Assembly (NCBI GenBank): GCA_022616615.1
Contig: JAKEER010000426.1
Location: forward strand, 1-33,431
DNA from: Acidobacteriota bacterium
GTDB lineage: Bacteria > Acidobacteriota > Terriglobia > Versatilivoradales > Versatilivoraceae
Length of the DNA stretch: 33,431 nt
Direction of reading: 5' to 3'
Shown here: in pieces, positions 17,292 through 24,393 of the stretch
Position numbering within the stretch: position 1 is the first letter of the stretch
Layout of the letters: each line of letters begins with the position of its first letter
Position numbers and translations under genes: made by a program
Notes under the pieces: model-generated
What the model was told of the DNA's origin: nothing
Databases searched by the model: none
The model's input: the letters and a program-made list of their open reading frames with translations, nothing else

Positions 17292-17927
17292 CTAGAAATG
17301 GATTTTAACGGCCCCCCCGATCATTATGGCGCCGTTTCGCAACCCAAACTCGGGACCGAACGAAACCGGCTTTGCAGGACGGATGTCAAGGCGGGCGAAG
17401 ATCTCGAACAATGGCAGCGTGCGGCGGAGTTCCTCGCGCTCGATGGTGACGGAGGTTGGGGTGGTGTCCGTGTAAGCAGAGTTTGCCTTTAGCCGCCCCA
17501 CCCCGCCCCCAGCGCCGATCCCGACACTGACATGCTCGTTGGAATAGAAATTGGCGTACTTGGTGGCCATGAAGCCATTCAAAACACCTGTTCCGTCGAG
17601 CATCCGCGCGCTCGACCCCACCACGAAGGTTCGCGTGCCAGTGATGTCGAGTTGAGTTTTTGAAAACTGCAACGCAAAGCTGGGTGCCCCCTTTGTATTG
17701 AAGCGCACAACCCCCGCGTTGAAGGTATAACCCTCGAGTTTCAGGTCATCCAATTCCCGAAAGTCGTAAGCCTCCCGGGCGAGATCGAGCAGCCATTCCG
17801 GCACGCGAGCTTTGGACCCACTGCTCATCACTCCCCAGTGCGCCTTGTCCTGGGCCCGCAAAGACAGCGACCCACCAACGATCACCGCCAAACTCATCAT
17901 TCCCCGCATGAACATTTCCGATCTCAT
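17292..17927 (-). CDS. secreted, probably outer-membrane beta-barrel-like protein
   Basis: The 211-residue protein has an N-terminal signal peptide (MFMRGMMSLAVIVGGSLSLRAQ, cleavage probably after LRA). The mature part is rich in alternating short strands and Gly (VSVGIGAGGGVGRL; PVSFGPEFGLRNGAIMIGGAVKIHF) and ends in Phe, the usual C-terminal residue of outer-membrane barrels. I do not recognise a named family. Start ATG 17927 is supported by AGGAG about 9 bases upstream. The open frame extends a further 29 codons to 18014, but that would bury the signal peptide. It is transcribed alone; the next upstream gene is 285 bases away. Confidence 0.7.
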   Translation of the reverse strand: MRSEMFMRGMMSLAVIVGGSLSLRAQDKAHWGVMSSGSKARVPEWLLDLAREAYDFRELDDLKLEGYTFNAGVVRFNTKGAPSFALQFSKTQLDITGTRTFVVGSSARMLDGTGVLNGFMATKYANFYSNEHVSVGIGAGGGVGRLKANSAYTDTTPTSVTIEREELRRTLPLFEIFARLDIRPAKPVSFGPEFGLRNGAIMIGGAVKIHF

Positions 17928-18212
17928 CGAACAGGTCTCCTGAACTTGAACCGCTGGTTTACAGGAATTCAAGGCATGTTCAGTCAGCCCTTGCAGCTTT
18001 TGTTGACAACGCACTTCTTGTGCGACAAGCCCTCAATGGAGCGGTTGGAATTCAGTAGTCTGTCCCTGGTTTCCCCTGGTTTCCCTCCCTAGAGTGCTGC
18101 CTCTCCTCATGTGCATCGTGCAGTTTGGGGTGAAGATGCATTTCTAGTCGTGGGTGAAAGTGCCATTCTCACTGCTAGACCGCGGTTCTGGTGGGAACAA
18201 ATTGATGTTGCT

Positions 18213-20018
18213 TTATCGGGCTAGAAGAGTCCTAGGGTCGCCAGTTACGTTGTCAATCGAAGAAGCGTAGCACACAAATGCGCCGGCGGAACTCTGCGTA
18301 CTCAGCACAAGGCGAGCTCCTGAGATATCTGCCTGAACGCCCAAATCGCGGACGACACGAGTGATTTGTGTCATGCCGAGTGGTGGGAGCGTATAGCGCT
18401 TCGTCACTACGCTCGACCCGTTCTCGGAAACGAGGACAACATCAACAACGAGTGTCGTCTCGCTTGCATTCGCCAGAATCAAGTTCGTACGAAACGAAGA
18501 GTCTTCGCGAACCCCGATGATAAAACGCGGAACTCCGGGAACAACGAAGTCTCCAGAGGCCGACGCAGGAACACTTTGCCCATAAGTGCCACCTGCAGCT
18601 CCCGGTGTGGAAGTCTGTCCAATGATGCTTAACGAGGAGATGGAAGAACTGATTCGGATCGCACCGAAATCCGAGGACAACCCGAAAACTTGACCTAAGA
18701 CATCGGAGTAGGTGATGGACTTGCCTGCCGCTAGTAGAAGCGAGACTTCTGCACCTGATCGGCCGTCCTTGTTGTTTCCGAGGAACTTCAGCTGTATGAA
18801 GCCATCGACGTTCCCCGTATTTGCCAAAGTAAGAGCCGTAGTAAAGAAAGTGCCGCCTAGTCCACCAGCGCGAGCACTAGACGGGAGAATCCACGAAAAG
18901 GGAAAATTTGATCCGGGCCCGGTCGGGGTCAATTTTCTGATGCGATGATTCAGCTGGTCGGCGAAGTAAATGCTGCCAGAAGAAGCAACGGCAATTCCAG
19001 AAGGCAAATTTAGTCGAGTAGTCAGTGCTGGAACTCCGTCTCCCGTATATCCGCTCTCGCCGTTTCCTGCAATCGCGTTCACGGTGTTACTTGTGTTGAC
19101 TCTCCAGAGTCGTTGTGCATGTGGAAAATAGTAGTTCCCAATGGGATCGACGGCCACCGCAAGGGGGGAAAAAAATCTAAGTTCAATCGTCGTTGCATTC
19201 TTGCCTTCGAACTCTATATCAAACCCACGACCAGCAACTGTGCTGATGATGCCGGCTGAAGTTACCTTACGCACACACCTATTGCCACTCTCAGCGATGT
19301 AGAGATCCCCTTGGCTATGAACGGCAACACCTATTGGATTAAGCAATAGCGCAGAAGTGGCAGCACCACCATCCCCACTATGTCCAAAGAAGGAAGTCCC
19401 CGCGACTGTCGTTATGATGCCATTTGGGCTGACCTTACGAATTCGGTGATTGCTTGCGTCGGCAATGTACAAATTGCTGGCACCATCGAGGGCAAGTCCA
19501 ACCGGTCCCCCTAGCAAAGCTGAGGTCGCAGGGCCGCCATCCCCACCGTAGCCTCCGTTACCGCTGCCAGCAATCGTTGTGATAGTGCCATCCAAAGATA
19601 CTTTTCTGACGCGAAAGTTGCCGACATCCGAGAAATACACATTCCCCTCCGTGTCGACCACGACTCCGCCAGGTTGGTTGAGATTAGCAGATAGGGCTAG
19701 ACCTCCGTCGCCGCTAAAACCTTGTACTCCATTTCCGGCGACCGTCGTTATGGCACCGCTAGAAGCAACCTTTCTTATTCGGTGATTGCCCGTATCCGAA
19801 AAGTAGACATTGCCGGAAGCGTCTACCGTCACCCCGAAGGGCTGGTTAAGCATCGCAGAAGTTGCCGAGGCTCCGTCACCATTGAATCCCTGTGACCCAG
19901 TCCCTGCGATCGTGCTGATCACATAGGCTGGCACCGCTTGCGAGAAGCAGGACATTGTGGTTAGGAAGACAAGCCAAGGCGTCCACAGACAAATCGGACG
20001 CGCCAGTGGAAAATGCAT
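18213..20018 (-). CDS. secreted NHL-repeat beta-propeller protein
   Basis: The 601-residue protein has a signal peptide (WTPWLVFLTTMSCFSQA, cleavage near residue 28). Residues ~33-370 contain six NHL-type blades with a recurring pattern: GDGGxATSAxLxxPxGVAVD, then GNxYFSDxGNHRIRKV, then GxITTVAGxG. The fifth blade is degenerate (FFSPLAVAVDPIGNYYFPHAQRLWRVN). The last ~230 residues form a separate beta-rich domain with LTLANTGN and RTNLILANASE repeats, which I associate with large Acidobacteria secreted proteins but cannot name. The blades probably make a protein- or ligand-binding propeller outside the cytoplasm. GGAGAG precedes the ATG by about 7 bases. A small secreted-peptide frame lies 91 bases upstream on the same strand. 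Confidence 0.88.
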   Translation of the reverse strand: MHFPLARPICLWTPWLVFLTTMSCFSQAVPAYVISTIAGTGSQGFNGDGASATSAMLNQPFGVTVDASGNVYFSDTGNHRIRKVASSGAITTVAGNGVQGFSGDGGLALSANLNQPGGVVVDTEGNVYFSDVGNFRVRKVSLDGTITTIAGSGNGGYGGDGGPATSALLGGPVGLALDGASNLYIADASNHRIRKVSPNGIITTVAGTSFFGHSGDGGAATSALLLNPIGVAVHSQGDLYIAESGNRCVRKVTSAGIISTVAGRGFDIEFEGKNATTIELRFFSPLAVAVDPIGNYYFPHAQRLWRVNTSNTVNAIAGNGESGYTGDGVPALTTRLNLPSGIAVASSGSIYFADQLNHRIRKLTPTGPGSNFPFSWILPSSARAGGLGGTFFTTALTLANTGNVDGFIQLKFLGNNKDGRSGAEVSLLLAAGKSITYSDVLGQVFGLSSDFGAIRISSSISSLSIIGQTSTPGAAGGTYGQSVPASASGDFVVPGVPRFIIGVREDSSFRTNLILANASETTLVVDVVLVSENGSSVVTKRYTLPPLGMTQITRVVRDLGVQADISGARLVLSTQSSAGAFVCYASSIDNVTGDPRTLLAR

Positions 20019-20109
20019 TAAGGTCTCTCCTTTCTTGATGCCAAGAAGATGGAATGTCAGAAGCCTCTTACAGTTTTCGAAGAATGTGTCCCAAACATTA
20101 TTCCGTGAG

Positions 20110-20262
20110 TCATCTTGAGGGATTCGGATGCACGGAAATCGTGTACACGGTTGCCTGGGCTGGGCAGAGTTTCCGGGCTCCAGGTGTAAGGGCTTGCGTT
20201 GGAGTCATAGCTAACAGAACTGCGATGACACTGGAAAGCAGGACTGCAAGTCGATTCCTCAT
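20110..20262 (-). CDS. possible 50-residue secreted peptide
   Basis: ATG 20262 opens a 50-codon frame with a textbook signal peptide: MRNRLAVLLSSVIAVLLAMT, then PTQA before the likely cleavage. A 26-residue mature part follows (LTPGARKLCPAQATVYTISV, then HPNPSR) with a single Cys. AAGGG lies about 9 bases upstream. It is read in the same direction as the NHL-repeat gene. It could also be the 5' remnant of a longer secreted protein. No homologue is known to me. Confidence 0.4.
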   Translation of the reverse strand: MRNRLAVLLSSVIAVLLAMTPTQALTPGARKLCPAQATVYTISVHPNPSR

Positions 20263-20300
20263 GGGTGATGCCCTTACTTCAACTGTAGGAGTTAGGTCTC

Positions 20301-20349
20301 AAATGCCACGACATCGTTTACACGACGAAATGCCATGACATCGTTTACA
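20301..20349. repeat. two direct 22-base repeats, transposon-end-like
   Basis: Copies at 20301-20322 and 20328-20349 differ at one base. On the minus strand each reads TGTAAACGATGTCRTGGCAT. Multiple short direct repeats starting TGT are typical of termini of IS21/IS481-type elements. No transposase is adjacent, so this would be a solo end or relic. Confidence 0.45.
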
Positions 20350-20783
20350 GATATCCGCAGGTCAATGAAGATGGGCTGCCAGTATGAACCATCCGTTCAT
20401 AATCGCCTCCTTCTGCCTCTTCGTTGGCAAAGGCGTCACGATGCAAGTCAGCTTTATGGAAGTCGGAGCCGCGGAGCAAATAGACAGTAGCGCTCCCGGG
20501 AGACTTGATGGCGGTTCCCGCAGGGTGAACCGGATTGTTCTCAGTGTTACGCCTTCAGTCTTGAGCCCCGCCAGTCTTGAACTGGCCGGCCAATCCTAAG
20601 TCGTCCCTTAAAGCTTATGCGTGCCGACTGTTTGCCTCGAAGTTTTCCTCAAGCTCAGTCTTAAAATTGCCCCGATGCTGATCCTCTCCTGGGAGGGGTG
20701 AAGGCTTGAGAAGCCTTCACCCTAGCGACAGCGGTCACGTAGCGCCGGGGTGGGTCCCACCCAGACTCCGCCCAGACCCTCTG

Positions 20784-20855
20784 CCGCAAAATGCGCGGCG
20801 TCCCCCTTGACAAGGCTTAACAAGGGGACAAAGTTGAGAACTGCCATTTCCGTCC
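20784..20855. repeat. dispersed repeat, copy 1
   Basis: It shares the segments GCAAAATGCGCGGCG, GGGGACAAAGTTGAGA and CTGCCATTT, in the same order and strand, with 24241-24323. The segment CCCCCTTGACAAGG can fold back on CAAGGGG. Confidence 0.65.
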
Positions 20856-21086
20856 GGTAGTGCCGCTCCCTTGCAGAAGAGAGTGTTTCGATCGTCAAGA
20901 ATGTCGAAACAGACTTCAACCACGCCTAATTCAGCGCTCGACAAAACAGATGAGAGAAGTTGTTGCACAAAGAGTGACTCGGACGATGCCAGGGAATGTA
21001 CCAAAAGCCCTGTACGGGTGCGAAGGGGAATTTAACTCAAAACCCCGCCGATCTCAGGCTGAGTTTGTTAGGTCCATCCTGGCACC

Positions 21087-21386
21087 CTAAGCATTCCTTC
21101 GTAGAACCTCAACAACTCGTTTTCTCAGCTCGCCAAGCTGGTGAGACTTGAAAGACTTGCGAGTTGCTTCCAGAACCTGGACCACATCATGAAGCATTGC
21201 TTCGTATTCCTTTTTGCGCCGGCACTCCAGCACATCACAAGGCTGCCGCGGAGGAGTCGAGGCCAGCAACTCCGCGAAAGCTTTCGCCAAGGCGCGGCCA
21301 GACGCAGCCTGCGAGGACTTGGAGGAGCTTTCCGCCTGAGGCTGCTTGACATCTTCGCCGGCTCTGCCACCGAGGGCGGAACTCAT
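21087..21386 (-). CDS. small helical protein of unknown function
   Basis: The protein has 99 residues. The N-terminal third is Ser/Ala/Gln-rich and probably disordered. The rest is a compact helical segment, CDVLECRRKKEYEAMLHDVV, then QVLEATRKSFKSHQLGELRK and RVVEVLRRNA. The pattern of a Cys, a YxxM, then T-x-x-SFKSxxLxxLRxRxxxxL recurs in my memory of small Acidobacteria and Verrucomicrobia proteins without assigned function. GGAAAGG lies about 6 bases upstream of the ATG. No operon partners are nearby, and a dispersed palindrome lies just upstream. Confidence 0.55.
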   Translation of the reverse strand: MSSALGGRAGEDVKQPQAESSSKSSQAASGRALAKAFAELLASTPPRQPCDVLECRRKKEYEAMLHDVVQVLEATRKSFKSHQLGELRKRVVEVLRRNA

Positions 21387-21729
21387 CGAGACCTTTCCTT
21401 GAGACCTTGCACGACCAGAAGCCGTTGCGTTGGGCAGGGCCCCGTCAAAGTCCCGAGCCCTCCCTCACGGTCGGGCTACTGAACAGTTTCGAGGGTGATG
21501 TCAGTAGCCTGCGCGTCAGCAAGGGCTCTGCCTCGATCCAATGACCTATGGGGCTGTGACGCAATCTTGTTGCGCTGGGGTTGTGAGCTGACGCTTGTCT
21601 CTGACCCGCCACATGCACGGCTGCGCCAGTGCGTTCACACGGGGCCGAACACAGCTCGACTTTGAGTGAATGCACCCTGTGGTTACTAGTGACAATGCCG
21701 CACGAAATATTTCAAAAGGAGGGAAGGAA
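21387..21729. other. 343-base intergenic stretch with a dispersed palindrome
   Basis: The only structure I can support is the repeat at 21455-21528, plus the strong ribosome binding site ending at 21729. Short frames here have no coding character. Confidence 0.5.
21455..21528. repeat. dispersed palindromic repeat, copy 1
   Basis: The outer part reads GAGCCCTCCCTCACGGTCGG; the inner inverted pair GGGCTACTGA / TCAGTAGCC surrounds a ~20-base variable loop. Essentially the same unit occurs in reverse orientation at 33346-33415. The motif is familiar from Solibacter-type genomes. Confidence 0.75.
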
Positions 21730-21846
21730 ATGGCACGGAAAGCGAAGTCTTTCATGAAGATGAGTGAGGCACGAAGCAAGATCTCATCTTCCGATGCCTG
21801 CGAAGTGGTGGTTCATCTCAGCTACTTCTCGCGGATGCGGAGGTAG
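21730..21846 (+). CDS. possible 38-residue peptide
   Basis: The ATG at 21730 is preceded by an unusually strong purine-rich site (AAAGGAGGGAAGGAA). The frame MARKAKSFMKMSEARSKISS, then SDACEVVVHLSYFSRMRR, stops at 21846, overlapping the convergent anti-sigma 3' end by 25 bases. It may be a real small protein or a gene whose downstream part was lost. Only the binding site supports it. Confidence 0.3.
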   Translation: MARKAKSFMKMSEARSKISSSDACEVVVHLSYFSRMRR

Positions 21847-22727
21847 TAGTCAGCAATGTCTAAGAAAGTCTTACCGTCGCGAGTTCCTTGAAGGGTGACG
21901 AGGTAATCGGCAGGCTCGAGAAGGCGGGCTGGAAGGTCGACGAGAACGACCTGACGGGAGGGCGGCTGAGAGGAATTGGCAACTCTCTGGCTGAGGACTT
22001 CCATGCCATCCGTAGTCTTGACGATCACGCGGTAGGCAACGGAGTGATCGGCCCTGTCTAAAGACAAACGGAGCTGCAGTAGCTGGGTGGCGGCTGGAAT
22101 CACGAGCTTAGCAGGGCCGTTGAGATCTCTCACCAGACCTGGAATGAGACTGACTACCAGCGCGGCAGGGCCAGGTGTCTTTTGGCTTTCCAACTGGGCG
22201 TTCAGCGTTCGTTGTTCGCTCAGTTCCTGCCGCAACTGCCGTTCCGTACTTTTCAAGGCCTCCCATTCGACCCGCAACCGCTGGAGACTGGCTCTCAGCC
22301 GCCAGGCGTCGCGGACGAACCAGATCCCTGCGAGCGTCGAAAGAAGCAAAAGCCCAGCAATCGCCAAGGTTACAACCGGGTGTTGAAATAACCTGAAGAA
22401 AGATGAAAGCGGCTGAGGCGCCGATTCATCTGCAATCGAATCGGCCAACTCCGGATTTTGACCCAAGTAATCCACCAGCGTTCGAGAAAACTCGACCCGC
22501 TCCCGCTGCTCTGGAGTAGCCATCAGATACTGCTGGAATCGCTCGCGCTGGCGCGGCGAAAGCTCGTCACGAACATAAGCCCCGATGAGGTCGTCCTCGA
22601 CAAGCAACAACTGTGAGTAGAGGCTGCTATCTTCCAGCAAACGATCTGAAAGATCCTGCCGTTCGTCTTCGGGCAATTCTCGCAGCAGATAGCGGATCAT
22701 GACCTGCCCATCAATGGCTCGTGACAC
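21822..22727 (-). CDS. membrane-anchored anti-sigma-factor-like protein
   Basis: The 301-residue protein has a cytoplasmic N-terminal helical region (VMIRYLLRELPEDERQDLSD; LVEDDLIGAYVRDELSPRQR) of the kind seen in Acidobacteria anti-sigma factors without the zinc-binding CxxC motif. One transmembrane helix follows (residues ~118-138, VVTLAIAGLLLLSTLAGIWF), then a coiled coil (~140-190) and an extracytoplasmic beta-rich domain ending in YLVTLQGTRDGKTFLDIADY. By context it holds the adjacent sigma factor at the membrane and responds to an envelope signal. Start is GTG 22727; an ATG at 22700 is possible. It lies 565 repeat-filled bases downstream of the sigma gene, on the same strand. Confidence 0.7.
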   Translation of the reverse strand: MSRAIDGQVMIRYLLRELPEDERQDLSDRLLEDSSLYSQLLLVEDDLIGAYVRDELSPRQRERFQQYLMATPEQRERVEFSRTLVDYLGQNPELADSIADESAPQPLSSFFRLFQHPVVTLAIAGLLLLSTLAGIWFVRDAWRLRASLQRLRVEWEALKSTERQLRQELSEQRTLNAQLESQKTPGPAALVVSLIPGLVRDLNGPAKLVIPAATQLLQLRLSLDRADHSVAYRVIVKTTDGMEVLSQRVANSSQPPSRQVVLVDLPARLLEPADYLVTLQGTRDGKTFLDIADYYLRIREK

Positions 22728-22861
22728 CGAAACCCGGCCCTTTCGTGTTTAAGTGAAAAGCAGACCGATGTATTTCGTCAGAGCTGCCATACCGCAGGGG
22801 TGCGCGGTGCGATGTGAGAAAGAAAATGGCAGCAGAAAATCCCCTTGGGAGGGGAAAGGGC

Positions 22862-22968
22862 CGTCAGGCCCTGGGGTGGGTGGCGGCTTCGAAGCAACGT
22901 CGCAAGATGCTCATGCGGCACCTCCCAAAGCGTCAGGCCCTGGGGTGGGTGGCGGCTTCGAAGCAACG
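22862..22968. repeat. 38-base perfect direct repeat, two copies
   Basis: Copies at 22862-22899 and 22931-22968 are identical (starting CGTCAGGCCCTGGGGTGGGT) with a 69-base period. The 31 bases between them contain GATGCTCATGCGGCACC, similar to the core of the 2865-2959 palindrome. Confidence 0.8.
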
Positions 22969-23135
22969 ACCCACCCCGTCTGGCTGCGCGACAGTTGTCG
23001 CCGGGCGACCGCTATCGCTGCGCCAGCCACCCCTCCCAAGAGGGGACTTTCTTGAAGTTCCCCCCATGCTGCTGACCGGCGCCACAACTTTGAAAATGAT
23101 TCGATTTTCATTGGAGTGAACGGAATCACCATTGG

Positions 23136-23230
23136 GTGGCGCAGACATCGCGTCTTTGGCGATGTCTGCGTTTCGACTCGCAGACGTGGCAAACGGCGCC
23201 ATGTATGCGCCACCCAGGACTGGTTGCGAA
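23136..23230. repeat. 95-base repeat flanking the sigma gene, copy on the 3' side
   Basis: It begins GTGGCGCAGACATCGCG and ends GGTTGCGAA. It contains a perfect 11-base inverted repeat GCAGACATCGC / GCGATGTCTGC with a 7-base loop. A second copy in the same orientation lies at 24021-24114. Confidence 0.8.
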
Positions 23231-23292
23231 ACTCAACCAAGTGATACTAGCCGCCCAATGATTCGATTTAGATCGATTTCCGGGAGCGTGTC

Positions 23293-23922
23293 TCATTCCG
23301 GCTCTAGTCCGCTCCCTTTCAGGCACTCCTGAAAGCAGGTTTGCAGCTTTTGCTTGATTCGGAAAACATGCATCCTGAGAGCGTTCGGAGACATGTCGAG
23401 CCGTTTCGCGAGGCGCTCGCGGTTTCGAATTCGGGCAGTCTTTTCTCCCCTTTCGTACTCTGCGATCAGACGGCGTTCTTCTCTGGAGAGCCGGTGAAGG
23501 CAATACTCCATGCAGTCCTGGAGCTCGGCCTGCCTCTCAGCGGTTGCCCCGCGCATTACCTCCCCTGGAAGACCTTCGGACCTCTCTCGCACCGCGACCA
23601 ATGCGTCCAGGGACTCTGGTTGCTTTTTGAGCTCGCGCCGGTGCTCCTGCAACACATGACGCGCGATTCCAGAAAAATAGGCGTCGAGGTTGTTGATCGT
23701 TTCACCTTCATCTATTTTTCTGGCAGCGCGGTTGATGGTTTCATCAGCCAAACCGGCGGCATCGGCACAGTCGTTCCATTCGAAGAACCTGACGAGCCGC
23801 TGCCGCACCCGCTCATACTCTTCTCCAGCCCGGTTGCGGTCCGGATCTAACCTGACAAGCAGATTATCGAACGACTTCTGTGTCAGCTCTTTTGTTCTTG
23901 GAAGCGAGATCACGCGGTCCAC
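23293..23922 (-). CDS. ECF-type RNA polymerase sigma factor
   Basis: The 209-residue protein belongs to the sigma-70 family. The region 2-like N-terminus contains RLVRFFEWNDCADAAGLADE, then TINRAARKIDEGETINNLDAYFSGIARHV; this variant of region 2 is typical of Acidobacteria ECF-like factors. Region 4 (CLHRLSREERRLIAEYERGE, then ERLAKRLDMSPNALRMHVFR) is a helix-turn-helix that reads the -35 element. Translation probably starts at GTG 23922; GTG at codon 4 is an alternative, and no clear binding site is seen for either. It is flanked on both sides by copies of a 95-base repeat. The anti-sigma-like gene follows on the same strand, and a broken CHAT gene precedes it. Confidence 0.82.
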   Translation of the reverse strand: MDRVISLPRTKELTQKSFDNLLVRLDPDRNRAGEEYERVRQRLVRFFEWNDCADAAGLADETINRAARKIDEGETINNLDAYFSGIARHVLQEHRRELKKQPESLDALVAVRERSEGLPGEVMRGATAERQAELQDCMEYCLHRLSREERRLIAEYERGEKTARIRNRERLAKRLDMSPNALRMHVFRIKQKLQTCFQECLKGSGLEPE

Positions 23923-24020
23923 TTGTGACAGAAAGAGGGAATATTCCCGCAGAGGTTTTCGCCCAAACCAGGCGCGGCAACCAGCCGGCGGCTGGCATTG
24001 CTTTGTTCAGTCATGGTTGA

Positions 24021-24114
24021 GTGGCGCAGACATCGCGCCTTTGGCGATGTCTGCGTTCTGCCTCGCACACAACGCAAATCGCGCCATCGGTGCATCACTG
24101 GGATTGGTTGCGAA
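24021..24114. repeat. 95-base repeat flanking the sigma gene, copy on the 5' side
   Basis: Same orientation as 23136-23230, with the same 11-base inverted repeat. Divergence is concentrated in the middle third (CTCGCAGACG versus CTCGCACACA and following bases). Confidence 0.8.
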
Positions 24115-24155
24115 TCCCACGAAAATCCCTCCTTGGACGGGTGGCGCGTTAGCGT

Positions 24156-24209
24156 CAGCCCCAGCGGTCGCGTTAGCCCCAGCGGTCGCGTTAGCCCCAG
24201 CGGTCGCGT
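24156..24209. repeat. 18-base tandem repeat, three units plus a partial
   Basis: The unit is TAGCCCCAGCGGTCGCGT. Three units run without indels and a degenerate fourth follows. It is not in a gene. Confidence 0.85.
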
Positions 24210-24240
24210 CAGCGCCGGGCGGATCCCCCCGGGACCCGCT

Positions 24241-24323
24241 GTCGCAAAATGCGCGGCGAAGCTTTCTCAAAGCTTCGATTCCCTTGCCAAGGGGGACAAA
24301 GTTGAGAGCTGCCATTTTCATCC
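24241..24323. repeat. dispersed repeat, copy 2
   Basis: It matches 20784-20855 apart from an internal insertion containing the palindrome AAGCTTTCTCAAAGCTT. The CCCTTGCCAAGGG core folds back on itself. Confidence 0.65.
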
Positions 24324-24393
24324 CCGGTGGCGCCGCCTGGCGGCATGAACGGCTCAACAGAGCAATACCAGCCTGCCGGCCGCGGCTGCCAAG

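Larger units (their letters stand above)
20263..21086. other. 824-base intergenic stretch with repeat remnants
   Basis: It holds the 27-base-period direct repeat at 20301-20349 and one copy of a dispersed repeat at 20784-20855. Frames of 71-94 codons here (for example 20384-20599 on + and 20735-21004 on -) lack binding sites and have poor or repeat-derived composition. I see no gene. Confidence 0.5.
22728..23292. other. 565-base spacer between sigma and anti-sigma genes, filled with repeats
   Basis: No gene is credible here. It contains two copies of a 38-base direct repeat (22862-22968) and one copy of the 95-base sigma-flanking repeat (23136-23230). Overlapping frames up to 109 codons on both strands are repeat artefacts. 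Confidence 0.6.
23923..24393. other. 471-base repeat-filled gap upstream of the sigma gene
   Basis: It contains the second 95-base repeat (24021-24114), an 18-base tandem repeat (24156-24209) and a dispersed repeat copy (24241-24323). A 240-codon plus-strand frame crossing this area is driven by the tandem repeat and overlaps the sigma gene; I do not accept it. Confidence 0.6.

Noticed and set aside
20735-21004. 89-codon minus-strand frame
   Set aside because: Its second half translates the dispersed repeat also found at 24241-24323; no binding site or family pattern.
22753-23240. Several overlapping frames of 76-109 codons on both strands
   Set aside because: All are produced by the 38-base and 95-base repeats and contradict each other.
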